Below the pieces are notes generated by a model. That model was not told where the DNA came from. It made no database searches and saw only the letters and a list, made by a program, of their open reading frames with translations. 64,000 nt of DNA from a virus, in the IMG/VR virus record IMGVR_UViG_3300026478_000749, positions 1-64,000 of that record, one strand, 5' to 3'. Made by a program: the position numbers and the translations under genes. This document shows, one piece after another, positions 1 through 7,424 of the stretch. Within the stretch, counting starts at the first letter, position 1, and each line of letters begins with the position of its first letter.

Positions 1-371
1 CTTCGAGATAGAAAAAATAAAGTGGCTGGTCTAGCTTTACCGAATTCATCTAAGCCAACAAGTGTAACGTTATCATCTTTATGATCATATACAAGTTTAT
101 TAAACTCGTTATAAACATTAATGTAACTTACTGGAGAATGTCCATAAAGCTCCATCGGATATTCAATGTATTGAAAATAATCCTTTTGCTCTTTTGATTG
201 AAATATAAAATGATTGGAAAGATCTTGATTTGTAATTGGCTCAACTACCTTATAGTCAAACTTATCTTCGCTTGCATCAACATCTACATCAATGTATGCA
301 TTTTCATAATGATAGTGAAATCTATTTATGAAATTACGTAAAACCCCATCTATTGAAATGTATATATTCAT
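1..371 (-). CDS. HAD-like protein, 3' part cut off by window edge
   Basis: An open frame of 123 codons starts at the ATG at 371 and runs off the left edge, so the C-terminus is missing. It begins MNIYISIDGVLRNF, which looks like the first motif of the HAD hydrolase fold (DxDGxL) as found in small phage 5'-nucleotidase-like proteins. The first Asp, normally the nucleophile, is Ser here (S-I-D-G). Near the cut end LVGLDEFGKARPATLFFLS resembles the later HAD region, where a beta strand leads into substrate handling. It lies 43 nt downstream of phoH on the same strand and is probably co-transcribed with it. A nucleotidase role would fit the dUTPase nearby, but the missing Asp argues against ordinary catalysis. 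The family assignment is an inference from short motifs. Confidence 0.6.
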   Translation of the reverse strand, partial: MNIYISIDGVLRNFINRFHYHYENAYIDVDVDASEDKFDYKVVEPITNQDLSNHFIFQSKEQKDYFQYIEYPMELYGHSPVSYINVYNEFNKLVYDHKDDNVTLVGLDEFGKARPATLFFLSR

Positions 372-414
372 ACTTCAAAAGATAGGGTTAAAATTTAATA
401 AAGTAAATATCTAT

Positions 415-1128
415 TTACTCGTATCTCTTTAAAATTTCGCTAATAATTGGGTTTCTAACAATATCATCATTACCAAATTCAAATATACCGATTCCTCTAA
501 CGCCTTCTAATCTTTTTTTAGCGTCATATAATCCGGTTTTGGTTTTATCTTTGAATTTATCAGATTGTTCTAAGTCTCCAGATAAGAAAAATTTAGAATT
601 GAAACCAATACGTGTTAAAAGTAATTTTATTTGCGCTGGTGTTGCATTTTGAGCTTCCTCAAAAACAAGGATAGTATTGTCGACATTCCATCCTCGCATA
701 TAAGCCAAAGCAGCCACTTCAATATAACCTTCGTCCTTCATTCTTTCTCTGGCCTCTTTTCCTATTATTTTATTTAACAAATAATAAGATGGATAAATGT
801 ATGGATCTAGTTTTTCCTCTAAACCACCAGGTAATGAGCCTAATTTTTCTTCAGCCTCAACTGCGGGTCTAACGATGATTATTTTTTCATATTTGTTATC
901 ATCGTCCCAAAGTAAATCAATAGCTCTTTTCATCGCTATATATGATTTACCTACCCCAGCGGGCCCAAAACATAATGTTATTTGATTTTCACCCAATATT
1001 CTCCAATACTCTTCTTGTGATTGTGTTAAAAATTTCTCCTTGGGTTTTTTAATGATTTCTCTAATTCTTTGTTTATGCGGTGTTTTCTTCTCCTCTATTA
1101 CGGCGGCTTTGTTTTTTCGATTTATCAA
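415..1128 (-). CDS. phoH: PhoH-like ATPase
   Basis: A 237-residue P-loop ATPase of the PhoH family, widespread in T4-like phages, with an RNA-related helicase/ATPase role suggested but not settled. Walker A is GPAGVGKS at about residues 55-62. Walker B is ILVFEEAQ at about 153-160, followed by the PhoH signature QNAT at 160-163. A sensor-like LSGDLEQSD lies near 182-190. The N-terminal 35 residues are a basic extension. No ATG is available before the Walker A segment, so translation most likely starts at TTG (1128); an in-frame stop lies 27 nt further upstream. A TATTTATA motif in sense orientation sits 37 nt upstream, over the end of the dUTPase gene. The family is certain; the start is only probable. 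Confidence 0.93.
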   Translation of the reverse strand: MINRKNKAAVIEEKKTPHKQRIREIIKKPKEKFLTQSQEEYWRILGENQITLCFGPAGVGKSYIAMKRAIDLLWDDDNKYEKIIIVRPAVEAEEKLGSLPGGLEEKLDPYIYPSYYLLNKIIGKEARERMKDEGYIEVAALAYMRGWNVDNTILVFEEAQNATPAQIKLLLTRIGFNSKFFLSGDLEQSDKFKDKTKTGLYDAKKRLEGVRGIGIFEFGNDDIVRNPIISEILKRYE

Positions 1129-1165
1129 AACTTTAAATTTTAAAATTAACAGTTATTCTCACCCA

Positions 1166-1173
1166 TATAAATA
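1166..1173 (-). promoter_or_regulatory. TATTTATA motif upstream of phoH
   Basis: TATTTATA read on the minus strand, 37 nt before the TTG start of phoH and overlapping the dUTPase stop. It is the same motif and orientation as at many virion genes in this window. Its role as a promoter is inferred. Confidence 0.4.
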
Positions 1174-1791
1174 TCACTTAATTCCACTAGAATTAAAGCC
1201 ACCCTCACCTCTTGTTGTATCGTTAATTTGGTCTGATTTAGCTAATGTGATCTTACCCTCACCAAATACTGGCATTATAACCCCTTGAGCGATTCTATCA
1301 CCCTTTTCAATCTTAAAAGGTTCCTCACCTAGATTGATTAAAGGTACCTTAACCTCACCTCTATAGTGGCTATCAACAGTACCCGGACTATTTAAAACTG
1401 TTATTCCGTGTTTAACCGCTAAACCACTTCTTGGTCTAACCTGTATTTCAATACCTTTAACTAATTCAAAATATAATCCAGTTGGTATCAATGCTCTTTT
1501 AAATGGTTGAATTATAATTGGTTCCTCAATATCTGCTCTAAGATCAAATCCACTATCTCCTTCATATGCAAATTTTGGGTCTTCGTTTGTTGATTTATTG
1601 ATAAACTTAACAGAGAATGATGATAGCTCTTTTGCTTGCGCTGAATAAACTTCTTCATTTAGTTCATCAAGTGTTTGGTTAATTTGTTTAACCAACTCTT
1701 CATCTAATTCAGAATCATCATCTTTGGAAAGTAACGATTCGTATTCTTTTAGCTTATCTAAAATGCTTAAAAAATTGTTATTTGTTTCCAT
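1174..1791 (-). CDS. dut: dUTPase (trimeric type) with N-terminal extension
   Basis: Hydrolyses dUTP to dUMP and pyrophosphate, keeping uracil out of phage DNA and feeding dTMP synthesis. All five motifs of the homotrimeric family are present: DSGFDLRAD (about 79-87), RPRSGLAVKHGI (119-130), GTVDSHYRGEVKV (137-149, with the catalytic Asp region), GDRIAQ (164-169) and the C-terminal glycine-rich arm RGEGGFNSSG (194-203). Typical members are about 140-150 residues. This one is 205 because of an acidic, helical, probably coiled-coil N-terminal extension of about 58 residues. The start codon overlaps the upstream HD-like gene by 14 nt, which suggests translational coupling. It belongs to the minus-strand block with phoH. 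Confidence 0.95.
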   Translation of the reverse strand: METNNNFLSILDKLKEYESLLSKDDDSELDEELVKQINQTLDELNEEVYSAQAKELSSFSVKFINKSTNEDPKFAYEGDSGFDLRADIEEPIIIQPFKRALIPTGLYFELVKGIEIQVRPRSGLAVKHGITVLNSPGTVDSHYRGEVKVPLINLGEEPFKIEKGDRIAQGVIMPVFGEGKITLAKSDQINDTTRGEGGFNSSGIK

Positions 1792-2347
1792 ATTTTTCTT
1801 CTATTAGTGCTAATTCAAAACCATGTTTTAGTATCTGTGATAAGATTGATGAGTGCCACTTTGCCATTTTATCATCAGCGTCTTTATCAACATTTATTAT
1901 TGCTTGGTATTCATCATCATCTAAACTACACCCATATTTTAAAGCGTAGAAAGCACTTCTTTCACCTGCTTTCATTGCAACCATATTTTCAGTTTGGTAA
2001 ACATACATTTTACCTTGATTGATCCTATGCCATTCGCTTGGGTTTGGTTTAAATAAAAATACTTTCCCAATTTGTGATAAAAAAACAGTTTTTACTATTT
2101 TATTTTTTTCGATTTTTATTTTTTCGGGTAGTATATCATTTATGTATAGTGAAAATTTACAAACTTTTAATAAATGATCTAATAACCCACCTGGATACGC
2201 GCCATATAAATCAAGAGAAGGAGAAGCTGGGCAATGAAAAAAATCATCACCCAGAAACTCTTCTAACTCTTTTGTAAAAATGCCGTAAGTTTCATTTACT
2301 TCAAGAAACTTCTTTTTATTTTTTTCGATTTTTTCTTTCGAAATCAT
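1778..2347 (-). CDS. Degenerate HD-domain protein
   Basis: A 189-residue protein that resembles phage HD-family hydrolases. It has the helix AYPGGLLDHLLKV (about 50-62), which carries the first conserved His of that family, then KTVFLSQIGKVFLF (about 86-99), where active enzymes read LLHDIGK or LLHDLCK. The defining His-Asp pair is Ser-Gln here. A later GERSAF (128-133) matches the family's HGEKS motif, with Ala-Gly in place of the His. So the fold appears kept and the metal site lost, and the protein may bind nucleotides or act as a subunit rather than hydrolyse. It overlaps dut by 14 nt and sits 1 nt after the next upstream gene, so it is part of one operon. The family call is an inference from motifs. 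Confidence 0.7.
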   Translation of the reverse strand: MISKEKIEKNKKKFLEVNETYGIFTKELEEFLGDDFFHCPASPSLDLYGAYPGGLLDHLLKVCKFSLYINDILPEKIKIEKNKIVKTVFLSQIGKVFLFKPNPSEWHRINQGKMYVYQTENMVAMKAGERSAFYALKYGCSLDDDEYQAIINVDKDADDKMAKWHSSILSQILKHGFELALIEEKYGNK

Positions 2348-2348
2348 T

Positions 2349-2579
2349 TTACTTGTAATATTCCGGCGTGTTTTTCTCGTCTATTACACATTCGATTGGC
2401 ATTTTTACTACACTCAAGCTTTCGCTACCTCTAATGTCACCAGCCCTATATTTGGCAGCAACCATAGTAGCTTCTTCAACAGATTCAGCCTGAAGCACGT
2501 ATTTAACTTTTTTGATTCTAGGGTTACCCTCTCTGTCCATTTGTTCGGTTTCGTAACCGATAGTAATTAAATAATACAT
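2349..2579 (-). CDS. Small protein, DUF4494-like (tentative)
   Basis: A 76-residue protein with predicted beta-alpha-beta character: YYLITIGYETE, a charged turn, KVKYVLQAESVEEATMVAAKY, then SLSVVKMPIECVID. The layout (two strands, 'AESVEEA' helix, closing strands) recalls small Bacteroidota/phage proteins of the DUF4494 type, but I cannot confirm this by eye. It is the first gene of an apparent operon with the HD-like protein and dut. A Bacteroidota-style promoter can be drawn immediately upstream. No catalytic motif is visible. Confidence 0.65.
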   Translation of the reverse strand: MYYLITIGYETEQMDREGNPRIKKVKYVLQAESVEEATMVAAKYRAGDIRGSESLSVVKMPIECVIDEKNTPEYYK

Positions 2580-2603
2580 AATTTTTGATTTTAATGTTAT
2601 TAA

Positions 2604-2635
2604 CTAATATAACTCTTTTTTTTCGAAAAACCAAA
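2604..2635 (-). promoter_or_regulatory. Bacteroidota-type promoter (tentative)
   Basis: On the minus strand, TTTG (2635-2632) is followed after 20 nt by TATATTAG (2611-2604), close to the -33 TTTG / -7 TAnnTTTG layout of Bacteroidota housekeeping promoters. It would start transcription roughly 15-20 nt before the ATG at 2579. This is a sequence resemblance only. Confidence 0.35.
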
Positions 2636-2637
2636 AA

Positions 2638-3864
2638 CTATTTGTTAACAATGGATTTAAAGAATTGAACGCGGTCTGCACACACCTTTTTTAAAGAATA
2701 TTTGTCTTTAACTGTTTCATATAAACGATTACCAAGGTCTTCAATCATATTTGGGTTATCTATTAATCTTTTCATGTGCTTTGCCCAATCTTTATGATTT
2801 TTTCTTGGCGATACAAGTAATGCGTTACCGGCATCGTTAAATTTACCTTCATTAACAGCCGATACTAGATCCATAGTATATGGCATTGTTTCACTAGCAA
2901 TTATGGCTTTTTTATGGAAACCTGCCTCGATCACTTTTAATTGAGATTTACATGAGTTAAAATGTGATTCAAGCAGTGGTGCTAATGAAACATCAAAGTA
3001 GTTGTAATTTAATGCATATTTGGTAATATCCTGTGTCCATCTTCTAACATACGGAACATCCATTGATGGGTAATCTGACTGAACATAAGAAAGTAAAAAA
3101 TTTCTATAATTTTCGTCTAATGCTTTATATCCAGAAGTAAAAATACTTTCATATTTAGACCATACAGTTTCATGGGGTTGTATTGGTCTTTGTGTAATCT
3201 CTCCAGTTGTTTTGTTGATCTCATGAACACTGCCTCTTAAATCAAAACCACATAAAACAAATTGAGTTTTATTTTTATATTCATTTTGAATACTTTCTAT
3301 ACCGCTTTTCATTAACTCAATATCATATAAATGTGAAGACCCACCTAACCAGCCAAACCTAATCTTGTCAGACTTTAACGGGGTTGGCTTGAATTGTGGT
3401 TCTTCTTCATCTACAGCGTTTGGAAACACAATTACATTTTTAACCCCCAATCTTTTTTTGATTTCATTAGCAAAAAATTCTGTTGTACAGGTAACATAAT
3501 CTGCTGCTTTTAAGAAAGCTACTTTTTTTTCTGCAATGTTTTGTTTTTTAATTTGTTCAAACATCGGATGTCTTTGGTCAACGTTCCAAAAATCATCAAT
3601 ATCCATAATAACTTTGATGCCTCGTTTTTTTAACCAATCGATTCTTTCCAAATTTCTTTCGAATGGCACCATGTGTATAAAACTATGAAAGAGAACAATA
3701 TCATAGTTATCGAACACACTATCATCATCTTCTAGATTCATAACAATATCAACATGGATATCGTCAGAATGATTATTTCCAATAAATTTAAATGGGTCTA
3801 GTACTCTGTATTTGCCAACACCGTGGCCATCAGATGGGATTGCTAATATTCTTATTTTAGACAT
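2638..3864 (-). CDS. Glycosyltransferase, GT4-like (GT-B fold)
   Basis: A 408-residue protein with the architecture of GT-B glycosyltransferases. The N-terminal Rossmann half opens with IRILAIPSDGHGVGKYRVLDP and contains VIMDIDDFW (about 85-93). The C-terminal half holds KVIEAGFHKKAIIASE (about 309-324), matching the EX7E-like donor-binding region of GT4 enzymes, and ends with the usual helix that crosses back (EDLGNRLYETVKDKYSL). It probably transfers a sugar from a nucleotide-sugar donor. The acceptor (phage DNA base, virion protein or host glycan) cannot be read from sequence. It is followed downstream by the small DUF4494-like gene, separated by 58 nt that contain the latter's putative promoter. 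Length is normal for the family. Confidence 0.85.
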   Translation of the reverse strand: MSKIRILAIPSDGHGVGKYRVLDPFKFIGNNHSDDIHVDIVMNLEDDDSVFDNYDIVLFHSFIHMVPFERNLERIDWLKKRGIKVIMDIDDFWNVDQRHPMFEQIKKQNIAEKKVAFLKAADYVTCTTEFFANEIKKRLGVKNVIVFPNAVDEEEPQFKPTPLKSDKIRFGWLGGSSHLYDIELMKSGIESIQNEYKNKTQFVLCGFDLRGSVHEINKTTGEITQRPIQPHETVWSKYESIFTSGYKALDENYRNFLLSYVQSDYPSMDVPYVRRWTQDITKYALNYNYFDVSLAPLLESHFNSCKSQLKVIEAGFHKKAIIASETMPYTMDLVSAVNEGKFNDAGNALLVSPRKNHKDWAKHMKRLIDNPNMIEDLGNRLYETVKDKYSLKKVCADRVQFFKSIVNK

Positions 3865-3916
3865 TTTTTGTAATCTTATATGTCTATTATAAAGAATTTT
3901 AAAATAAAAGTGAACT

Positions 3917-4474
3917 TTACTTGGCTTTATTTACGCCAGTGATTTTACCCTTAAAAACTGAATCACCAACTTTTAAAACTAAGTTTTCATTAATTGAAGT
4001 TGTTTGTTGTGCAGTAAGAATCTGATTTAATTTTTCATCCATAACTTTTCTAACTGTATTCTCAATTAATGTGGCAATCGCACTCATATCAATATTTGAG
4101 CTTGCTGTTGTGCCTGGGTTTTTTTGTTGTGGGGTTGGTTTTGATAAACCTTCTCTTTCCATTAACTTTTTAGCTCCTTTAACGAAATCCATATCTAAGG
4201 TCTCGTTTAGAGAAATCTGTGGAATTGGATTATCAATCATAGCTTTTTTAATATGGTCTGGTAATTTTGATTGTTGTATTCTATCAACACTTGGTGTTGC
4301 CATTTGTCTAGTTGGTGGGACAGATTGTTCAGAAATATCTTCTGGGGCACTTCTTAAGATGTCTTCATTAATGTGACCTCTTTCAAAATTACCGCCATCA
4401 ACTTTATTCATTACTTTTTTTGCTTGCACTAATTTGTGCATTAAGTCGTTTTCTGATATTGCTCCGTTTCCCAT
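3917..4474 (-). CDS. Hypothetical, probably virion-associated protein
   Basis: A 185-residue protein of unknown function. It has a polar N-terminus with a heptad-like stretch (DLMHKLVQAKKVMNKV), a Pro/Gln-rich low-complexity linker (about 50-125), a helix (IATLIENTVRKVMDEKLNQIL, about 133-153) and a C-terminal beta module (LVLKVGDSVFKGKITGV). The gene has the TATTTATA motif 5 nt before its ATG, as do many structural genes here, which suggests late expression. I recognise no family. Confidence 0.75.
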   Translation of the reverse strand: MGNGAISENDLMHKLVQAKKVMNKVDGGNFERGHINEDILRSAPEDISEQSVPPTRQMATPSVDRIQQSKLPDHIKKAMIDNPIPQISLNETLDMDFVKGAKKLMEREGLSKPTPQQKNPGTTASSNIDMSAIATLIENTVRKVMDEKLNQILTAQQTTSINENLVLKVGDSVFKGKITGVNKAK

Positions 4475-4479
4475 AATAT

Positions 4480-4487
4480 TATAAATA
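4480..4487 (-). promoter_or_regulatory. TATTTATA motif, 5 nt from ATG
   Basis: TATTTATA on the minus strand, ending 5 nt before the ATG at 4474. It is one of the close-spaced examples of the putative late signal. Confidence 0.45.
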
Positions 4488-4513
4488 TATTTGTTTGTTT
4501 GATTAAAATAAAG

Positions 4514-5515
4514 TTAAAAATATGAAATAAGTTTTTTTACTCTATTTACAAATCCTTCATTTAAATCATAACGATTATCTTCTGGTTTGTTTGTTGGTTT
4601 TTGTTTTTTAGGGACCTCAGGTAATTTCTTTTCTTTATCCACTGGTTCCTGATCTTTTTGATTCGGTTTTTTAGACGGTTTTTCTGTTGGTGTCGGAATT
4701 AATGTTTCTGGATCTTTCTTCTTTGCTGAAACTCTTCTAGTAAAGTTACTTATTTTACTTTTATCTTCAGGTTTAACATTTTGACCAATATTTGCAATAG
4801 TGTCAGCAATTTTATTTAAAAGATCATCTTTTTTCTTGTTGAGATCCTTTAATTGTTGAATATACTTTGTTTCTTCTGGCTTACCTTTGTTTACTTTGTA
4901 ACCATCTAAATTTGTTTTAATGTCTTTTTCAATTGTATCTAATTCAACATCGAATTTTTTTAACTCAGCGTCTACATTTCTTGCTTGTTTTGTGATGGTT
5001 GCTGGTTTTGGTCTTTCTGGTTCTACACTTGGTGTTTTTGATGGCTTTTTTGTGTCACCAATTCTTGGTTTAGGTGGGGTTTGAGAAAAATCTGTGCTCA
5101 CATATGTAACGCTCATTGATTTATCATCTCCTCCGCCATTATATTTTTCTCTAATAGTGTTAAAAGTTTCATCTTTAACAACTTGAACGTTTGACATTCT
5201 AGCCGCTAAAAATGTTCTCCAACCATAATTAGATTTTTCTTTTCCAACTTTACCTGGTGTTCCTCTTTTTGATGTTGATGGATCATCAATGTATGCTCTA
5301 ACCAATAAGTTACCGGTGCTTTTGTGTGCACCAAGCGCTACTGGTTCCGCTTTTACTCTATACCCCGCTTTAACGCTTTTCTTTTTTGGCTTTCTTGGGC
5401 CACTATAATAAAAGGTAATAGGATGTCTATTTACAATAGCATCCACTAGGGGTTTATTTTTAGTTGTTTTTAATATCCCTTCGTTTTGTTCCTCAATAAT
5501 TTCTTCTAATTTCAT
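4514..5515 (-). CDS. WYL-like domain protein with Lys/Pro-rich tail
   Basis: A 333-residue protein. Residues about 24-115 read like a WYL domain (SH3-like barrel): LVDAIVNRHPITFYYSG, then YRVKAEPVALG, LLVRAYID, and WRTFLAARMSNVQVV. That is the order R-x-EP-x-x-L / YL-x-A / RxF-x-L-x-R-I found in WYL proteins. No HTH precedes it, unlike WYL transcription regulators. The remainder is a long Lys/Pro/Glu-rich, probably disordered region with a helical segment (about 180-265). The stop/start junction with the next upstream gene is not overlapping (1 nt apart from the repeat protein). Role unknown: WYL domains bind ligands or nucleic acid in many defence and regulatory proteins, but here a virion-linked role is equally possible. 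The domain call is an inference. Confidence 0.75.
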   Translation of the reverse strand: MKLEEIIEEQNEGILKTTKNKPLVDAIVNRHPITFYYSGPRKPKKKSVKAGYRVKAEPVALGAHKSTGNLLVRAYIDDPSTSKRGTPGKVGKEKSNYGWRTFLAARMSNVQVVKDETFNTIREKYNGGGDDKSMSVTYVSTDFSQTPPKPRIGDTKKPSKTPSVEPERPKPATITKQARNVDAELKKFDVELDTIEKDIKTNLDGYKVNKGKPEETKYIQQLKDLNKKKDDLLNKIADTIANIGQNVKPEDKSKISNFTRRVSAKKKDPETLIPTPTEKPSKKPNQKDQEPVDKEKKLPEVPKKQKPTNKPEDNRYDLNEGFVNRVKKLISYF

Positions 5516-5516
5516 A

Positions 5517-6170
5517 TTAAAAATCCGGATACCTTTTTGTTTCTCCGTATTTGTTTCTTGCTACCGATTCTATTCTATTATTAATATCCACAGAAGAACC
5601 TATTTGTGTATTAACTTCTCCCTTTCCTTTCACATCTCCGTCAGATAATGCATTTGGGTGAACGCTTGAATAACGATTTTCTCCGTTATAAACATTTTTG
5701 TTTACTAGTTCTGTTCTAGTGTTTATATCTGTTAATGAACCAACCTTTCCATTATTTTCTCCTTTACCTTTTTCGTCACCATCAGAAACTGCATTTGGAT
5801 TTGTTGCACTATACCCTTTAACATTACTATACGTGTTTTTGGATAGTAATTCAGTTCTGGTGTTTATATCTGTTTTAGAACCTATTGTTAGAGTTTCACC
5901 TTTACCTTTTTCATCACCATCAGATAATGCATTTGGGTTATTTGAATCATAACGATTGTCGCTAGAATAAGTGTTTTTAACTAAATTGTTTATTCTAGTT
6001 TGAATATCTGTCGCTGACCCAATTGTATTTGTCTCTCCTTTACCCTTATCATCTCCAGTAGATAACGCATTTTCATGGGTTGTTGCATAACCGTTTTTAT
6101 CGATATACGCATTTCTAGATAAATGCTCTTGTCTCTGTTTTTCTGCGATTATTTCTAATTGTGTTGGCAT
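5517..6170 (-). CDS. Tandem 46-47-residue repeat protein
   Basis: A 217-residue protein made almost entirely of one repeated unit: residues about 10-55, 56-101, 102-148, 149-195 and a truncated fifth copy 196-217. Each unit has INTRTELxxKNTY, then a variable Tyr-containing stretch, the core NPNALSDGDEKGKGE, and IGSxTD. The core is acidic and glycine-rich. Lys/Gly spacing is conserved, with no Cys and no hydrophobic core, so each unit may be an extended binding element rather than a globular domain. It lies in a tight minus-strand run (1 nt and 3 nt gaps) with hypothetical genes that look virion-related. I do not recognise the family; a head-internal or portal-associated structural role is only a guess. 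Confidence 0.85.
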   Translation of the reverse strand: MPTQLEIIAEKQRQEHLSRNAYIDKNGYATTHENALSTGDDKGKGETNTIGSATDIQTRINNLVKNTYSSDNRYDSNNPNALSDGDEKGKGETLTIGSKTDINTRTELLSKNTYSNVKGYSATNPNAVSDGDEKGKGENNGKVGSLTDINTRTELVNKNVYNGENRYSSVHPNALSDGDVKGKGEVNTQIGSSVDINNRIESVARNKYGETKRYPDF

Positions 6171-6173
6171 ACT

Positions 6174-6668
6174 TTATAACATTAATTTTTTTATTCTTTC
6201 GATCTCTTCAAAAATACCGACAGAAGTTATTGGTGATATTGATGTTTCGTCTGAATTAGATTTTAGAAAATTTTTATATGATGGTTTTTCTTCCGCTTTT
6301 TTATGAGTAGATAAAAAAGGGTTTTTTCTCATGCCGTTCATTCCGGTCAAATTATTTATTTTTTGAGAAGATTGTTTTTTTGATTTAACTAACCCTCGTT
6401 GTCCATCTAAAAATTGTTTCGCCCATTTTTCCATCAACTCTCCGCCGTATAACTCGTATCTTAGTTTATCTTTTTCTTTGTCAATAGTCTTTATATCGTG
6501 TATAATTCTTTTTAATTGGCCATAGGTTACTTTTTTCTCTGAGCAAAGCGTTTTAGCACGTTGAACCCCATGTGAGGATTCATCATTAACCGAAGAAAGT
6601 ACCGAATTGATTTTTTCTAAAATATCATTTGGGACCTCGTAAACATTATCTTTTAGTTGATTATTCAC
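6174..6668 (-). CDS. Hypothetical protein
   Basis: A 164-residue, mostly helical, basic protein. The first half has a regular helical pattern (NDILEKINSVLSSVNDES, VTYGQLKRIIHDIKTIDKE) followed by YELYGGELMEKWAKQFLDG. The middle is polar and Lys/Ser-rich, and the C-terminus ends in a short amphipathic helix (IFEEIERIKKLML). Its start overlaps the end of the next upstream gene by 8 nt, which implies coupled translation. No catalytic motif or known family is visible. Position beside other probable structural genes is the only functional hint. Confidence 0.75.
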   Translation of the reverse strand: MNNQLKDNVYEVPNDILEKINSVLSSVNDESSHGVQRAKTLCSEKKVTYGQLKRIIHDIKTIDKEKDKLRYELYGGELMEKWAKQFLDGQRGLVKSKKQSSQKINNLTGMNGMRKNPFLSTHKKAEEKPSYKNFLKSNSDETSISPITSVGIFEEIERIKKLML

Positions 6669-7392
6669 TTTTAAGGTGGTTTACAATTTTTTCTACTGGT
6701 ATATTATTACTCTTTAAGGTTTTCTTTAAAGAATCGATTTGCTTCTTAACTAGTGGATTTAATTCACTTTCACCCTCTTCTTTTGCTATCACCTCTTTAT
6801 CGTCACCTTTTTTTACAAGAACACTTTCAATATAATCTTGCATAAATTTTTTTGGATTTTCAACCAATCTAACTAATTCTTTTTCTCCAGGAATATATCC
6901 CATAGCTTTTAGTCTTTCTTTAGCTTCCTCATCGCTTAAACCTAATTTTTTAGTAAAATGAGAATATGCTTCATCATATGTTGCATCGTCACCAAGGGTA
7001 TCATCATATCCTAAAGCGGCGCTCATATCAGATTCTGCCCAATATCTTAATGAAGTGTGTGTACCGTGAACACCATGAATACCCATAGCACCAGCTCCGG
7101 TCTTAACCACCTTATCGGTTCTTCTTTTAGCGCCTACTGTACTTTTTTTCATGGCTAAAGGAACCTCACTTCTCTTAATATTACCCTGATCATCTACAAT
7201 TTCTTCGATTTCTTCTTCTTTTTCCACTTTTTCTGGGATTTTTTTGAAATCGGTGTCTGCTGAAAATTCTTTAGCCCATTTAGCCCACTTTTTACCCTTT
7301 TTGCCACCTTTTCCAGCCTGAGCATAGAAAAATCTTTGCTGAGCTTTTGATGCAAACTTTTCTTCGATTACTTGTTTAATAAAATTATTCAT
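6661..7392 (-). CDS. Hypothetical, SKAQQRFF-type phage protein
   Basis: A 243-residue protein. Its N-terminus (FASKAQQRFFYAQAGKGG) carries the 'SKAQQRFF/M' signature seen at the start of many phage proteins of unknown function (DUF3008-like), followed by a Lys/Trp-rich stretch (KKGKKWAKWAKEFS). A central segment (GAMGIHGVHGTHTSLRYWAES) is rich in Gly/His. The C-terminal third is helical with charged repeats. It is the first gene of the minus-strand run 7392 to 4514. Its promoter region is the 32-nt divergent intergenic gap, which carries TATTTATA 15 nt before the ATG. Function unknown. Confidence 0.78.
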   Translation of the reverse strand: MNNFIKQVIEEKFASKAQQRFFYAQAGKGGKKGKKWAKWAKEFSADTDFKKIPEKVEKEEEIEEIVDDQGNIKRSEVPLAMKKSTVGAKRRTDKVVKTGAGAMGIHGVHGTHTSLRYWAESDMSAALGYDDTLGDDATYDEAYSHFTKKLGLSDEEAKERLKAMGYIPGEKELVRLVENPKKFMQDYIESVLVKKGDDKEVIAKEEGESELNPLVKKQIDSLKKTLKSNNIPVEKIVNHLKSE

Positions 7393-7407
7393 CTAAACGC
7401 TTTTTTA

Positions 7408-7415
7408 TATAAATA
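7408..7415 (-). promoter_or_regulatory. TATTTATA motif in the divergent gap
   Basis: TATTTATA read on the minus strand, 15 nt before the ATG at 7392. Read on the plus strand the same bases are TATAAATA, the T4 late-promoter word, 9 nt before the plus-strand gene at 7425. The gap between the divergent genes is only 32 nt. Confidence 0.45.
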
Positions 7416-7424
7416 TCAAATCCT

